From Streptomyces sp. SLBN-118 (GTDB taxonomy: Bacteria; Actinomycetota; Actinomycetes; Streptomycetales; Streptomycetaceae): a stretch of DNA of 64,000 bases. Where the stretch lies: assembly GCF_006715635.1 (NCBI RefSeq), contig NZ_VFNP01000001.1, positions 1,736,001 to 1,800,000 on the forward strand. The letters run 5' to 3'. A program made the translations under genes and the position numbers. The notes below the pieces were generated by a model. It was not told the origin of the DNA and made no database searches. It saw only the letters and a program-made list of their open reading frames with translations. This document shows positions 8,443 to 17,582 of this stretch, piece after piece (positions within the stretch are counted from its first letter, which is position 1; every line of letters starts with the position of its first letter).

Positions 8443-9675
8443 TCAGGAAACCGGCCGCGAGTCCGCCCATACGGACTCGAACTCCTCGCGATATGTCTGG
8501 AACAGACCGTTCTCGCTGTCCTGGCCGGCCCGGACGACCGCCCTCCCCCCGCCCCGCAGCACCAGGACCGGTGCCTCCATGCCCCGCGCCTTGCGCAGAT
8601 ATGACTGAACGACCGCCAGGCCGTCCGGCCCGTCGCCGTCGACGAGGTAGGCCGTGAAGCGGGGGGTCTCGTCGAAGACCTGGATCTCGAAGGCGCCCGG
8701 GTCGCGCAGCCGGGCGCGCACCCGGCGCATATGGAGGATGTTCATCTCGACCGTACGGCTCAACTCACCCTTTTTGAGGCCGAGTTCGCGCTCTCGCCGT
8801 TTGACCGCACTGCTTGCCGGGTTCAGGAACAGCAGCCTCACCCGGCAACCCGACTCGGCCAGCCGGACGAGCCGGCGGCCGGAGAAGTTCTGGACGAGGA
8901 GGTTCAGGCCTATGCCGATCGCGTCGAGGCGGCGCGCCCCGCCGAAGAGGTTCTCGGCCGGGATCTGGCGCTGCAGCCGCACCCGGTCCGGGTGAACGGA
9001 GACCACGTCCGCGTAGCGGTCGCCGACGAGGTCCTCGACCGCGTCGACGGGGAGCCGGTCGGCGGAGGGGACGCCCGCGCCGCTGCCCAGTATCTCCAGG
9101 AGGCGGGAGGCAGCGCGCTCCGCCTGGGCGAGGACCGCCTCGTTCAGTGCCCGGTTGCGGGAGACGACGTTGCGCGCCACCTCCAGCTCGTCGAGGGCCA
9201 GCTCCACATCGCGCCGGTCGTCGAAGTACGGCTCGAAGCACGGCCAGTGCTGGACCATCAGTTCCCGCAGCTGAGGGAGCGTGAGAAAGGACAAAACATT
9301 GTCGTCCGCGGGGTCCAGCAGATAGCCCTTGCGTCGCGAGACCTCCCGGACCGCGACAGCGCGCTGGACCCACTCCTGCCCGGCGGGGCCCGCCGCGGCC
9401 ACCACCCATTCGTCGCCGTGCACCGGCTCGTAGATCGGCCGCAGTACCGCTGCGACGACCGCGCGCAGCCGCTGTTCCACCAGGTTCAGCCAGATGTAGG
9501 CGCGGCCGGCGCGCTGGGCGCGCGTCCGGACCTCGCTCCAGGCGTCCGCTCCCCAGTCCAGCTCCGCCCCGATCTCCACAGGTCTGGCGAGGGAGACCGC
9601 TCCTGGCGGGACGTCGGCCTGTTCCCCCTCGTGACCTGCGTCACCGGGGGGAAGCTCAAGCCCTCCCGAGCTCAC
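8443..9675 (-). CDS. SAV2148-type HEPN domain protein with PLD-like C-terminal domain
   Basis: The 410-residue protein resembles the actinobacterial SAV2148 HEPN family. The N-terminal half (about 55-185) looks like a Swt1-type HEPN helical bundle, with FLTLPQLRELM and a conserved tail segment ELEVARNVVSRNRALNEA. The usual Rx4H ribonuclease motif reads R168-NVVS-R173 here, so the catalytic His is an Arg. The C-terminal half (about 235-405) resembles the DUF5919/phospholipase D-like fold (GRRLVRLAESGCRVRLLFLNP, then FQTYREEFESVWA) without an HKD motif. Its biochemical role is unknown. It is divergent from glgX; the 297-base gap to 9973 holds both promoters. Family recall is from memory. Confidence 0.75.
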   Translation of the reverse strand: MSSGGLELPPGDAGHEGEQADVPPGAVSLARPVEIGAELDWGADAWSEVRTRAQRAGRAYIWLNLVEQRLRAVVAAVLRPIYEPVHGDEWVVAAAGPAGQEWVQRAVAVREVSRRKGYLLDPADDNVLSFLTLPQLRELMVQHWPCFEPYFDDRRDVELALDELEVARNVVSRNRALNEAVLAQAERAASRLLEILGSGAGVPSADRLPVDAVEDLVGDRYADVVSVHPDRVRLQRQIPAENLFGGARRLDAIGIGLNLLVQNFSGRRLVRLAESGCRVRLLFLNPASSAVKRRERELGLKKGELSRTVEMNILHMRRVRARLRDPGAFEIQVFDETPRFTAYLVDGDGPDGLAVVQSYLRKARGMEAPVLVLRGGGRAVVRAGQDSENGLFQTYREEFESVWADSRPVS

Positions 9676-9972
9676 CCACGCACCGCCTTCTCTGGCCCTT
9701 CAACGATCAAGGAAGACTACTCCGCCAGCAGTACACGGTGCAGCCGGATCGGCACTGTACTTTCCCAACTCCCCTGTCAAGTCGGGCCGTTCTGTCAGGC
9801 GAGATCTGCCGGAGTGAGCGGTTTCATAGTGATTGCTTCCGGGGGCGAAACAAGGAACCCGATGTTGACCGCGTCGTCCACCGCTGCGGGGGCCCATTCC
9901 GGGCAATACTTTCGGTGAGGATCTGGGCCAAGTGCCCCCCAGCACCCGGATCAGAAGTGGAAGAGTCTATCT

Positions 9973-12093
9973 ATGCAGGTCTGGCCGGGACAGGCGTACC
10001 CCCTCGGCGCCACGTACGACGGCGCCGGCACCAACTTCGCGGTGTACTCCGAAGCCGCACGACGCATCGAGCTGTGCCTGCTGCACGACGACGGCTCGGA
10101 GACCGCGGTGGAACTGCGCGAGACCGACGCTTTCGTACGGCACGCCTATCTGCCGGGCGTGATGCCGGGTCAGCGGTACGGGTTCCGTGTGCACGGCCCG
10201 TACGCGCCGGAGCGCGGGCAGCGGTGCAATTCCGCGAAACTGCTCCTCGACCCGTACGCGCGTGCGATCAGCGGCGCCATCGACTGGGGCGAGGCGGTGT
10301 ACGGCTACCACTTCGGCAGGCCGGACTCGCGCAACGACCTGGACTCGGCGCCGCACACGATGACCTCGGTGGTGGTCAACCCCTACTTCGACTGGGGCGA
10401 CGACCGGCCACCGCGTATCGACTACCACCGCACGGTGATCTACGAGGCCCATGTGAAGGGCCTGACGATGCTGCACCCGGAGCTGCCGCCGGAGCTGCGC
10501 GGCACCTACGCCGGACTGGCGCATCCCGCGGTCATCTCGCATCTGACGGAACTGGGCGTCACAACGCTCGAGTTGATGCCGGTGCACCAGTTCGTCAACG
10601 ACCACCGGCTGGTGGACGCGAACCTGAGCAACTACTGGGGCTACAACACCATCGGGTTCTTCGCCCCGCACAACGCCTACGCCTCCTGGGGCGACCGCGG
10701 CGAGCAGGTGCTGGAGTTCAAGCAAGCCGTCCGGGCACTGCACCAGGCGGGCATCGAGGTCATCCTCGACGTGGTCTACAACCACACCGCGGAGGGCAAC
10801 CATCTGGGCCCCACGCTCTCCTTCCGGGGCATCGACAACGCCTCCTACTACCGGCTGTCCGAGGACCGGCGCTACCACACGGACACGACGGGCACCGGGA
10901 ACTCCCTGCTGATGCGCAGCCCCCATGTGCTGCAGCTGATCATGGACTCGCTGCGGTACTGGGTGACCGAGATGCATGTCGACGGCTTCCGCTTCGACCT
11001 CGCGGCCACCCTGGCGCGGCAGTTCCACGAGGTCGACCGGCTGTCGTCGTTCTTCGACCTGGTGCAGCAGGACCCGGTGGTCAGCCAGGTGAAACTGATC
11101 GCCGAGCCGTGGGACGTCGGCGAGGGCGGCTACCAGGTGGGGAACTTCCCGCCGCTGTGGACCGAGTGGAACGGCAAGTACCGCGACACCGTCCGGGACC
11201 TGTGGCGGGGCGAGCCACGGACGCTCGCGGAGTTCGCCTCGCGGCTGACCGGCTCGTCCGATCTCTACCAGGACGACGGCAGGCGGCCTCTGGCCTCCAT
11301 CAATTTCACGACCTGCCACGACGGTTTTACGCTGCACGACCTCGTCTCGTACAACGAGAAGCACAACGAGGCCAACGGCGAGGGCAACCGCGACGGCGAG
11401 AGCCACAACCGGTCCTGGAACTGCGGGACGGAGGGAGAGAGCGACGATCCCGAGGTGCTTGAGCTGCGCGAGCGGCAGATGCGCAACTTCATCGCGACGC
11501 TGATGCTGTCGCAGGGTGTGCCGATGCTCAGCCACGGTGACGAGTTCGCCCGTACGCAGGGCGGAAACAACAACGCGTACTGCCAGGACAACGAGGTGTC
11601 CTGGGTGCGGTGGCCGGAGCCGGGCGAGGACAAGGAGGACACGCTGCTCGCCTTCACCCGGGCCATGGTGTGGCTGCGGCGCGACCATCCCGTCTTCCGG
11701 CGGCGGCGCTTCTTCCACGGACGCCCGGTGGAGGGGACGCACGACGAGCTGTCCGACATCGCGTGGTTCACCCCGGAGGGCCAGGAGATGGTCCAGCGGG
11801 ACTGGCAGGCGGCGCACGCGAAGGCGCTGTCGGTGTTCCTGAACGGCCACGCGATCTCGGAGCCGGGCCCGCGCGGCGAGCGCATCGGCGACGACTCCTT
11901 CCTCCTGATGTTCAACGCGAGCGCCGAGGACCTGGATTTCGCGGTTCCGGTGAACCACGGACGCCAGTGGCAGGTCGTCGTAAACACGGCCCGCAAGGAG
12001 GGTGTCCCGCCGGGCCAGGGCCCGAAGGTGGCGGCGGGCGAGCGGGTTCGGCTGGTGGGGCGCAGCCTCGTGGTGCTGCGGCGCCCGGCGTGA
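9973..12093 (+). CDS. glgX: Glycogen debranching enzyme GlgX (isoamylase type)
   Basis: The 706-residue GH13 enzyme hydrolyses alpha-1,6 branches of glycogen in the cytoplasm. An N-terminal CBM48/early-set domain (about 5-100, GATYDGAGTNFAVYSEAA) precedes the (beta/alpha)8 barrel. Barrel motifs are DVVYNHTAEGNH, the nucleophile Asp in GFRFDLAATL, the acid Glu in LIAEPWDVG, and the His-Asp of TCHDGFTLHDLVSYN. Length and order are normal for GlgX/TreX. treY follows 94 bases downstream on the same strand, so debranched chains would feed the TreY/TreZ route to trehalose. Confidence 0.95.
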   Translation: MQVWPGQAYPLGATYDGAGTNFAVYSEAARRIELCLLHDDGSETAVELRETDAFVRHAYLPGVMPGQRYGFRVHGPYAPERGQRCNSAKLLLDPYARAISGAIDWGEAVYGYHFGRPDSRNDLDSAPHTMTSVVVNPYFDWGDDRPPRIDYHRTVIYEAHVKGLTMLHPELPPELRGTYAGLAHPAVISHLTELGVTTLELMPVHQFVNDHRLVDANLSNYWGYNTIGFFAPHNAYASWGDRGEQVLEFKQAVRALHQAGIEVILDVVYNHTAEGNHLGPTLSFRGIDNASYYRLSEDRRYHTDTTGTGNSLLMRSPHVLQLIMDSLRYWVTEMHVDGFRFDLAATLARQFHEVDRLSSFFDLVQQDPVVSQVKLIAEPWDVGEGGYQVGNFPPLWTEWNGKYRDTVRDLWRGEPRTLAEFASRLTGSSDLYQDDGRRPLASINFTTCHDGFTLHDLVSYNEKHNEANGEGNRDGESHNRSWNCGTEGESDDPEVLELRERQMRNFIATLMLSQGVPMLSHGDEFARTQGGNNNAYCQDNEVSWVRWPEPGEDKEDTLLAFTRAMVWLRRDHPVFRRRRFFHGRPVEGTHDELSDIAWFTPEGQEMVQRDWQAAHAKALSVFLNGHAISEPGPRGERIGDDSFLLMFNASAEDLDFAVPVNHGRQWQVVVNTARKEGVPPGQGPKVAAGERVRLVGRSLVVLRRPA

Positions 12094-12187
12094 AACAGGG
12101 CGCTTCCCGGCGAACGTAGCCCGAACGGCGGACACGGACACAGGGGCCGGTGACAGAGAAGCCCTCAAGGTGGGTACGTATGTTCGC

Positions 12188-14545
12188 ATGACGCCCATCG
12201 CCACCTACCGGCTCCAGCTCCAGCCGGGCTTCCCGTTCTCGGCGGCCGCCCGAGCCGTGCCGTATCTCGCCGGGCTCGGCGTCTCGCATCTGCATCTGTC
12301 GCCGGTGCTTGAGGCGGTGCCCGGGTCCACGCACGGATATGACGTCGTCGACCCCACACGGGTGCGCGAGGAACTCGGCGGCGAGGCGGGGCTGCGCGAG
12401 CTGTCGCGTACGGCGCGGGCGCACGGGCTCGGGATCGTCCTGGACATCGTGCCGAACCATATGGCCGCCGTGCCGGGACACAACCGCGCCCTGTGGGAGG
12501 TGCTGCGCGAGGGCCCCCTCTCGCCGTACGCCCCCTGGTTCGACATCGACTGGGAGGCGGGTGGCGGGAAGGTCCTGCTGCCGGTGCTCGCGGGCCGGAT
12601 CGGGGACGAGCTGGGTGCGATGCGCGTCGCGGGGGACGTCCTGCACTACGGGGCGCAGCGCTTCCCGCTGCGCGATTCCACCGCGAGGCTGCCGCTGCCC
12701 GAGCTCCTCGACGCGCAGTGGTACCGGCTCGGCTGGTGGCGGCTCGCCCGTACCGAGCTGAACTACCGGCGTTTTTTCACCATTTCGGAGCTGATCGGGG
12801 TCCGGGTGGAGGACCCGGCTGTCTTCGACGCAACCCACGCCAAGATCCTTGAGCTGGTACGGGACGGGGTCGTCGAGGGTCTGCGCATCGACCACCCGGA
12901 CGGACTCGCCGATCCCGAGGCCTATCTGAGGCGGCTGGACGAGGCGGCGGGCGGGGCGTGCTGGACGGTCGTCGAGAAGATCCTCACCGGGGACGAGTGG
13001 CTGCCGGCCGGCTGGCCGGTGGCGGGGACGACGGGGTACGACGCGCTGCGGCAGATCGACGGCCTGTTCACCGATCCGGCCGGAGAGGCCGAACTGGTCC
13101 GTCAGTACCGGGAGTTCACCGAGGCAGCCGGTGACCGGGGCGGTTACTGGGAGGCCACCGCGCGCCGCGCCGCGTACAGAGTGGTCACGCACGAACTGGC
13201 CGCCGAGACCGCGGCGCTGACCCGCCTGGCCGGGCGCGTGTGCACGGCGGATCCCGCGCTGCGCGACCACGCCCCCTGGGCGCTGCGGGCGGCAGTGCGC
13301 GAGCTGCTGGTGCGCATGCCCGTCTACCGCCCGTATCGCACCGGCGGCGAGGGCGTGCTGACCGAGGAGGCGGCGGAGGAGGCGAAGGCGGTCTTCGCGG
13401 TGGCCGAGGAGGCCGGGGCCGTCGATGTCGTGCGTGACCTCGCGCTCGGCAGACTCGGCGAAGGGCCCGACCATGACGCGTTCCGTGCCCGCTTCGCGCA
13501 GACGTCGTCCGCGCTGCGCGCCAAATCCGTCGAGGACACGGCCTTCTACCGCTATGTGCCGCTGATCTCGGCGAACGAGGTGGGCGGGGACCCGGGGAGC
13601 CCGGCGGTGAGTCCGCAGCGGTTCCACGCGTACTGCGAACGGCTCGCGCGCGACTGGCCGGCCGCCGGGACCGTGCTGACCACGCACGACACCAAGCGCA
13701 GCGCCGATGTGCGGGCCAGGATCGCCGTGCTGTCCGAGTGCCCCGCCGCCTGGGCGGACTTCCTCGCGCGGATCACCGAGCAGGCGGGCGTGCTGGAGGG
13801 CGGGCGGGCGCCCGATCCCCATCTGGCGTGGGTGGCCTGGCAGACGGCGGTCGGTTTTGGGTTCCCCTACGAGGGGAGGCTGCAGACCGCGCTGCTGAAA
13901 GCCGTACGGGAGGCGGCGCTGCACACGAGCTGGACGGAGCAGGACCCGGCGTACGAAGCGGCTGTCGCCGACTTCGTGGAGGCAGGTCCCGCCGGGCCGC
14001 CGATGTACTCGGTCGCGCTCTTCGCCAGGGGCCTGGATCCCCATGTCCGGGCCAACGTCCTCGGCGCGGCGCTGCTCCAGCTGACGATGCCGGGGGTGCC
14101 TGACCTGTATCAGGGCACGGAGCGCGAGTTTCTGGCGCTGGTGGACCCGGACAACCGGCGGCCGTTCCGCGAGGGCCCGGCGGACGAGAAGACGGCGGTG
14201 ACGAAGGCGGCGCTGCGGCTGCGGCGGGAGCGGCCAGAGGTCTTCGGCGCCTCGGGGACGTACGCACCGCTGAGCGCGAGCGGTCCCATGGCGGAGCACT
14301 GTGTGGCTTTCTGCCGGACGGGCCAGGTGGTCACGGCCGTCACGCGGTTGTCGCTGCGCCTGGCGGACGCAGGTGGCTGGGCGGATACGGAGCTCAGTCT
14401 TCCGGAGGGTCGCTGGGACGATCTGCTCGCTCCGGGACGGGAGTTCACGGGCGGGGCCGTGCCGCTGGCGAAGCTGTTCGCCGAGCGTCCGGTGGCGCTG
14501 CTCAGCCGCAGGGCCGTACGAGAAGAGTCCTCGGGGCGCGGGTGA
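12188..14545 (+). CDS. treY: Malto-oligosyltrehalose synthase TreY
   Basis: The 785-residue GH13 enzyme rearranges the reducing-end alpha-1,4 bond of a maltodextrin to alpha,alpha-1,1, making a malto-oligosyltrehalose. Family motifs include the N-terminal ATYRLQLQPGFPF, the barrel segment LDIVPNHMAA, the nucleophile region GLRIDHPDGLADP, the acid in VVEKILTGDEWLP and the TTHDTKRSADVRARI segment typical of TreY. ATG 12188 is chosen because the protein then begins as TreY proteins usually do; an in-frame GTG lies at 12170. The 3' end overlaps the convergent P450-like gene by 44 bases. TreZ, the next enzyme, is encoded 5.8 kb away. Confidence 0.95.
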   Translation: MTPIATYRLQLQPGFPFSAAARAVPYLAGLGVSHLHLSPVLEAVPGSTHGYDVVDPTRVREELGGEAGLRELSRTARAHGLGIVLDIVPNHMAAVPGHNRALWEVLREGPLSPYAPWFDIDWEAGGGKVLLPVLAGRIGDELGAMRVAGDVLHYGAQRFPLRDSTARLPLPELLDAQWYRLGWWRLARTELNYRRFFTISELIGVRVEDPAVFDATHAKILELVRDGVVEGLRIDHPDGLADPEAYLRRLDEAAGGACWTVVEKILTGDEWLPAGWPVAGTTGYDALRQIDGLFTDPAGEAELVRQYREFTEAAGDRGGYWEATARRAAYRVVTHELAAETAALTRLAGRVCTADPALRDHAPWALRAAVRELLVRMPVYRPYRTGGEGVLTEEAAEEAKAVFAVAEEAGAVDVVRDLALGRLGEGPDHDAFRARFAQTSSALRAKSVEDTAFYRYVPLISANEVGGDPGSPAVSPQRFHAYCERLARDWPAAGTVLTTHDTKRSADVRARIAVLSECPAAWADFLARITEQAGVLEGGRAPDPHLAWVAWQTAVGFGFPYEGRLQTALLKAVREAALHTSWTEQDPAYEAAVADFVEAGPAGPPMYSVALFARGLDPHVRANVLGAALLQLTMPGVPDLYQGTEREFLALVDPDNRRPFREGPADEKTAVTKAALRLRRERPEVFGASGTYAPLSASGPMAEHCVAFCRTGQVVTAVTRLSLRLADAGGWADTELSLPEGRWDDLLAPGREFTGGAVPLAKLFAERPVALLSRRAVREESSGRG

Positions 14546-15458
14546 GCAGCCCGGTCGCGGGCGGCCGCGGTCCCTCCGCGCGGCGCAGGCCCGGCATCGC
14601 GTCGAGCACCGCGCGCAGTCCGTACTCCGCTTCCATGGCCGCGAGCTGTACGGCGGGGCAGTCGCCGGGCCCGAAGGTCAGCTGACCGCGGTCGTCCCGC
14701 AGCGGATCGAACCGGTCCGGCTCGCGGAACCGCTCGGGGTCGCGCCCGGCGGCACCGATGAGACAGGCGACGTCTGCACCTGCTGGAATCGTGCCGCCGC
14801 TCACCGCGACCTCGGCCACGGCCCGGCGCAGCACGATCAGAACGGGCGGATCGCGCCGCAGCGACTCGGCCCAGGCGCGCCCGATGAGCTCGGGATGCTC
14901 GCGGAGGGTGGCGAGCTGGCCGGGGTGGTCCAGGACGTTGGCGAGGAAAGAGGCGAGGGCCCTCTCTCGCAGGGACAGCTGAGTCACGCAGGACCCCGCG
15001 ACGAGGATCCCGCGCGCGCCGCGGCCCCGCACGCCGACGGCGCCGGTCGGCAGCCAGCGGCAGAACTCCTCGACGAGGTCGGCCTGTTGCCGCCGCGCGA
15101 TGCGCCGGGCCAGGACGTACGCGGTCCGCTCGACGACCTCTCGCACGGCCTGCGGCAGGCTCCCGCGGTGGGCGTCGCACGGCGGATCGCCGGGCCGGTG
15201 GCCTTGCGTGAAGCGGGGGTCGGTGAGCGCGAGGGAGACATCGGCGTGGCGGCTCAGCAGCCAGGCACCGATGGAGGGGTCGTGGACGAGGGGATACGCG
15301 TCGCGCAGGAGCCGGTAGTGGTGGTACGGGTCCTGCTCGCTCGCGTGGACGAGAAGGAGGGGTACGTGGTCGCTCCGGCGCCCCGCCGCGGCCGTCGCCG
15401 GACCGGATCCCGCAGGCGCAGGGTTTCGCGCCGTGCCGCGCGCAACCGCCTTGTTCAT
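14502..15458 (-). CDS. Compact cytochrome P450-like protein with shortened heme loop
   Basis: The product is 318 residues against about 400 for bacterial P450s. The front part is recognisable (YHHYRLLRDAYPLVHD, WLLSRHADVSLALTDPRF). The K-helix ExxR is present (E198-SL-R201), as is the DRFDPLRDDR segment before the heme loop. The heme loop reads TFGPGDCPAVQLAAME, so Cys267 follows three residues after the second Gly's neighbour Pro, two residues shorter than FxxGxxxCxG. The I-helix shows ILVAGSCVTQ in place of AGxDTT, and roughly 80 residues of the F/G region are absent. It may be a non-classical or inactive P450. ATG 15458 is the likely start; a longer in-frame extension to 15701 looks unlike protein. 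Confidence 0.75.
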   Translation of the reverse strand: MNKAVARGTARNPAPAGSGPATAAAGRRSDHVPLLLVHASEQDPYHHYRLLRDAYPLVHDPSIGAWLLSRHADVSLALTDPRFTQGHRPGDPPCDAHRGSLPQAVREVVERTAYVLARRIARRQQADLVEEFCRWLPTGAVGVRGRGARGILVAGSCVTQLSLRERALASFLANVLDHPGQLATLREHPELIGRAWAESLRRDPPVLIVLRRAVAEVAVSGGTIPAGADVACLIGAAGRDPERFREPDRFDPLRDDRGQLTFGPGDCPAVQLAAMEAEYGLRAVLDAMPGLRRAEGPRPPATGLLTRAPRTLLVRPCG

Positions 15459-15568
15459 CTCGCCTCGATCCCCTGTCGCAGCCGCGCCCGCTCGCGCGCG
15501 TCTGTACCAGGCGACCACCGGGCCGGCCTTCGCGCAGTCCGCGTGCGCCCGAACGGGTGACGAGAACG

Positions 15569-16117
15569 TCAGCGCGCGGTGAGGCGGAAACTCATGCGGC
15601 CGAAGCCCACCATGTCCCCGTCGTGCACCACGACCGAGCCGGTCACTCGCCGTCCGTTCACAGTGGTGCCGTTGGTCGAACCGAGGTCGCGAAGGATCCA
15701 CAGGCTGCCCTGCCGACTCAACTCGGCGTGCAGGCGCGAGACCGTGTCATGGCTCAGCCGTAGGCCGTTGCCCGGGTCACGGCCGATGCGCAGGGGGTGG
15801 GGGCCCGGTTCGGGCAGCAGAAGCGGCGGCAGCTTCTCGGCCTGCCAAGCCCTGCGCAGCCGCACCGAGAAGGCCGAGACGCGGCCGACCGCGCTGTAGA
15901 GCCGTCGTGACCAGCGGCTCTCGGTGGTGAGGTCGGCGGTGAGCGCCAGCAGTTCGTCGGGGCGACGGGCGGCCAGGGCGAGTTCCATGCGCCGGACGAA
16001 GGTGTCGTGCGACAGCTTGCCCTGGGCCGCGCCCTCTCTGAGCACACCGAGGACACGGTCGCGCTCGGCATCGGAGAGCCGAGCGGGATACGTGTGGAAC
16101 TCGAAGGACGACGTCAC
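15569..16117 (-). CDS. DUF1707 and FHA domain protein
   Basis: The 182-residue protein begins with a DUF1707 segment (ARLSDAERDRVLGVLREG, residues about 12-60), common near the N-terminus of actinobacterial membrane and signalling proteins. It ends with a forkhead-associated domain (about 100-180) with the expected IGRDPGNGLRL, SRLHAEL and DLGSTNGTTVNG motifs. FHA domains bind phosphothreonine, so it is probably a target or adaptor of Ser/Thr kinases. There is no membrane helix. The start is GTG 16117. Upstream, 16118-16441 separates it from the divergent GNAT gene. Confidence 0.88.
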   Translation of the reverse strand: MTSSFEFHTYPARLSDAERDRVLGVLREGAAQGKLSHDTFVRRMELALAARRPDELLALTADLTTESRWSRRLYSAVGRVSAFSVRLRRAWQAEKLPPLLLPEPGPHPLRIGRDPGNGLRLSHDTVSRLHAELSRQGSLWILRDLGSTNGTTVNGRRVTGSVVVHDGDMVGFGRMSFRLTAR

Positions 16118-16441
16118 ATACGAGATTGTCGGGCCGAAGGGCTACAAGTGTCCAGAAGAACCGGAGTTCCCGTCCGTCCGCAGAGCGGCTGTGACCTGCA
16201 CGGAAGCACTTCCCCTCGCCGCTACGGCCCTGATTCTGGAGCGCAGTTGAAACAAGGCCGTCGAACAAAGGCCTGGACGGGCCCCGCGGGGCCCTCTAAC
16301 GTGATCGCGACGCCACGGACCGACGGAAGGAGGCGAGAGCAGTGCAGACCACACGATTCCCGCGCTCCCGCACCGTCCACCGCGCGTTCGCAGTCTGACC
16401 GGGAGCGCACACCGCACATCCCTTCCCGGAGGACATCTCTC
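16118..16441. promoter_or_regulatory. Divergent intergenic region, contains GC palindrome
   Basis: This is 324 bases with no supported gene. The perfect 16-base palindrome GGGCCCCGCGGGGCCC lies at 16279-16294, about 150 bases before the GNAT start. With no loop it is more like a protein-binding site than a hairpin. The ribosome site GGAGG for the GNAT gene is at about 16428-16432. No clear -10/-35 pair was seen. Confidence 0.35.
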
Positions 16442-17329
16442 ATGACCGATCTGGTCATACGCGCGCTCAGCGAGAGCGACGCGCATCTCTTCGACACCCT
16501 GCCCGACCCCCTCGGTGTGGGCCGCGCACTGGCGAATGCCACTCACCGGCCCGACTGGAAGCGGGTCGCGCTGCGCGACGGCAAGGTCGTCGCGCGGGCC
16601 GCCTGGTGGGGCGGACCCGATGACCAAACCCCCGTCAACGTCAACTGGTTCGACTTCGCCGAGGGCGAGGAGGAAGCAGGCGCCGAGCTACTGCGCACCT
16701 CCCCGTTCCAGGCCGAGTTCGAACTGATCCTGCCCGCGGGCTGGCGCGAGGACCCCGCCGCCCTGGCGGCCGGCGAGGCCAGGATCCGGGCCGCGGGGGC
16801 GGCCGGGATGAAGGTCCTCGTGGAGCGCTACCAGTACCGCTGGACTGCCGAATGCGGGCTGCCCCAGCGGCCGGGACGGCTGGAGTTCCGGACGGAACCC
16901 GACGACGCCGTCTTTCTCGACGTGCTGCGCCGCGTCCACTCCGTAACGCTCGACGCGCACGCACGGCGCGCCATCGCAGAATCGGGCGTCGACCGGGCGG
17001 CACAGGAAGAACTGGACTTCTTCCACTGGTGCCCCTCACCCCGCGAGTGGTGGCAGCTGGCCTTCACGCGGGAAGGCGAGCTCGTCGGTCTGCAGATCCC
17101 GGCAAACAATCCGTCGGGACCGTGCATCGGCTTCATTGGGGTCGTGCCGGAGCAGCGCGGCCAGGGCTACGCCTACGACCTGCTGGTGGAGTGCACGCAC
17201 TTCCTGGCCGAGCGGGGCGCGGAGTTCATCGCGGGCGCCACCGATCAGGGCAACTTTCCCATGGCGGCGAACTTCGCGAAGGCCGGACATCCCGTCGTGC
17301 AGGAGCGGATCCACTTCCTGCCCGGTTAG
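16442..17329 (+). CDS. GNAT-family N-acetyltransferase
   Basis: The 295-residue protein has a GNAT domain in its C-terminal half. The acetyl-CoA binding loop reads VPEQRGQGYAYDLL (Q/RxxGxG/A type) at about residues 235-250, followed by GATDQGNFPMAANFAKAG, the usual Asn-containing segment. The N-terminal half looks like a degenerate second GNAT domain. The acceptor substrate is unknown. ATG 16442 follows CGGAGGACATCTCTC. It appears monocistronic, with the MFS gene 250 bases downstream. Confidence 0.85.
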   Translation: MTDLVIRALSESDAHLFDTLPDPLGVGRALANATHRPDWKRVALRDGKVVARAAWWGGPDDQTPVNVNWFDFAEGEEEAGAELLRTSPFQAEFELILPAGWREDPAALAAGEARIRAAGAAGMKVLVERYQYRWTAECGLPQRPGRLEFRTEPDDAVFLDVLRRVHSVTLDAHARRAIAESGVDRAAQEELDFFHWCPSPREWWQLAFTREGELVGLQIPANNPSGPCIGFIGVVPEQRGQGYAYDLLVECTHFLAERGAEFIAGATDQGNFPMAANFAKAGHPVVQERIHFLPG

Positions 17330-17582
17330 GTCCTGTGCGGTCGATCAGGCCGGATCAGTGAGCGGGGTCTGGTGCGTGCAGCTGCAAGGCGGAGGATGGG
17401 GGTCCCCCCGCCGAAGGCAGGGGGAGAGCCCACGCGGAGCGTCGGCGACTGACGACAACGCAGCAGATGTGCGTGCCAGGGCACGCGAGCCCGGCAAGAT
17501 CGGCCGGACAGGGCCTAGTGATTGATCGGGCTCGGGGGTGTCCGTAAGCTCCGGGCACCCCCGAGCTGATGGCGAGCCCCCT

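Noticed and set aside
9967..12204. A 745-codon open frame on the minus strand across glgX
   Set aside because: It is the mirror of a real GH13 gene in GC-rich DNA; its composition (Arg, His, Val, Gly-rich) has no motifs and it has no ribosome site.
11912..14299. A 795-codon minus-strand open frame across treY
   Set aside because: Shadow of treY; the plus-strand frame has all the TreY motifs.
16279..16294. GGGCCCCGCGGGGCCC as a transcription terminator
   Set aside because: It has no loop and lies upstream of both divergent genes, so a terminator makes no sense.
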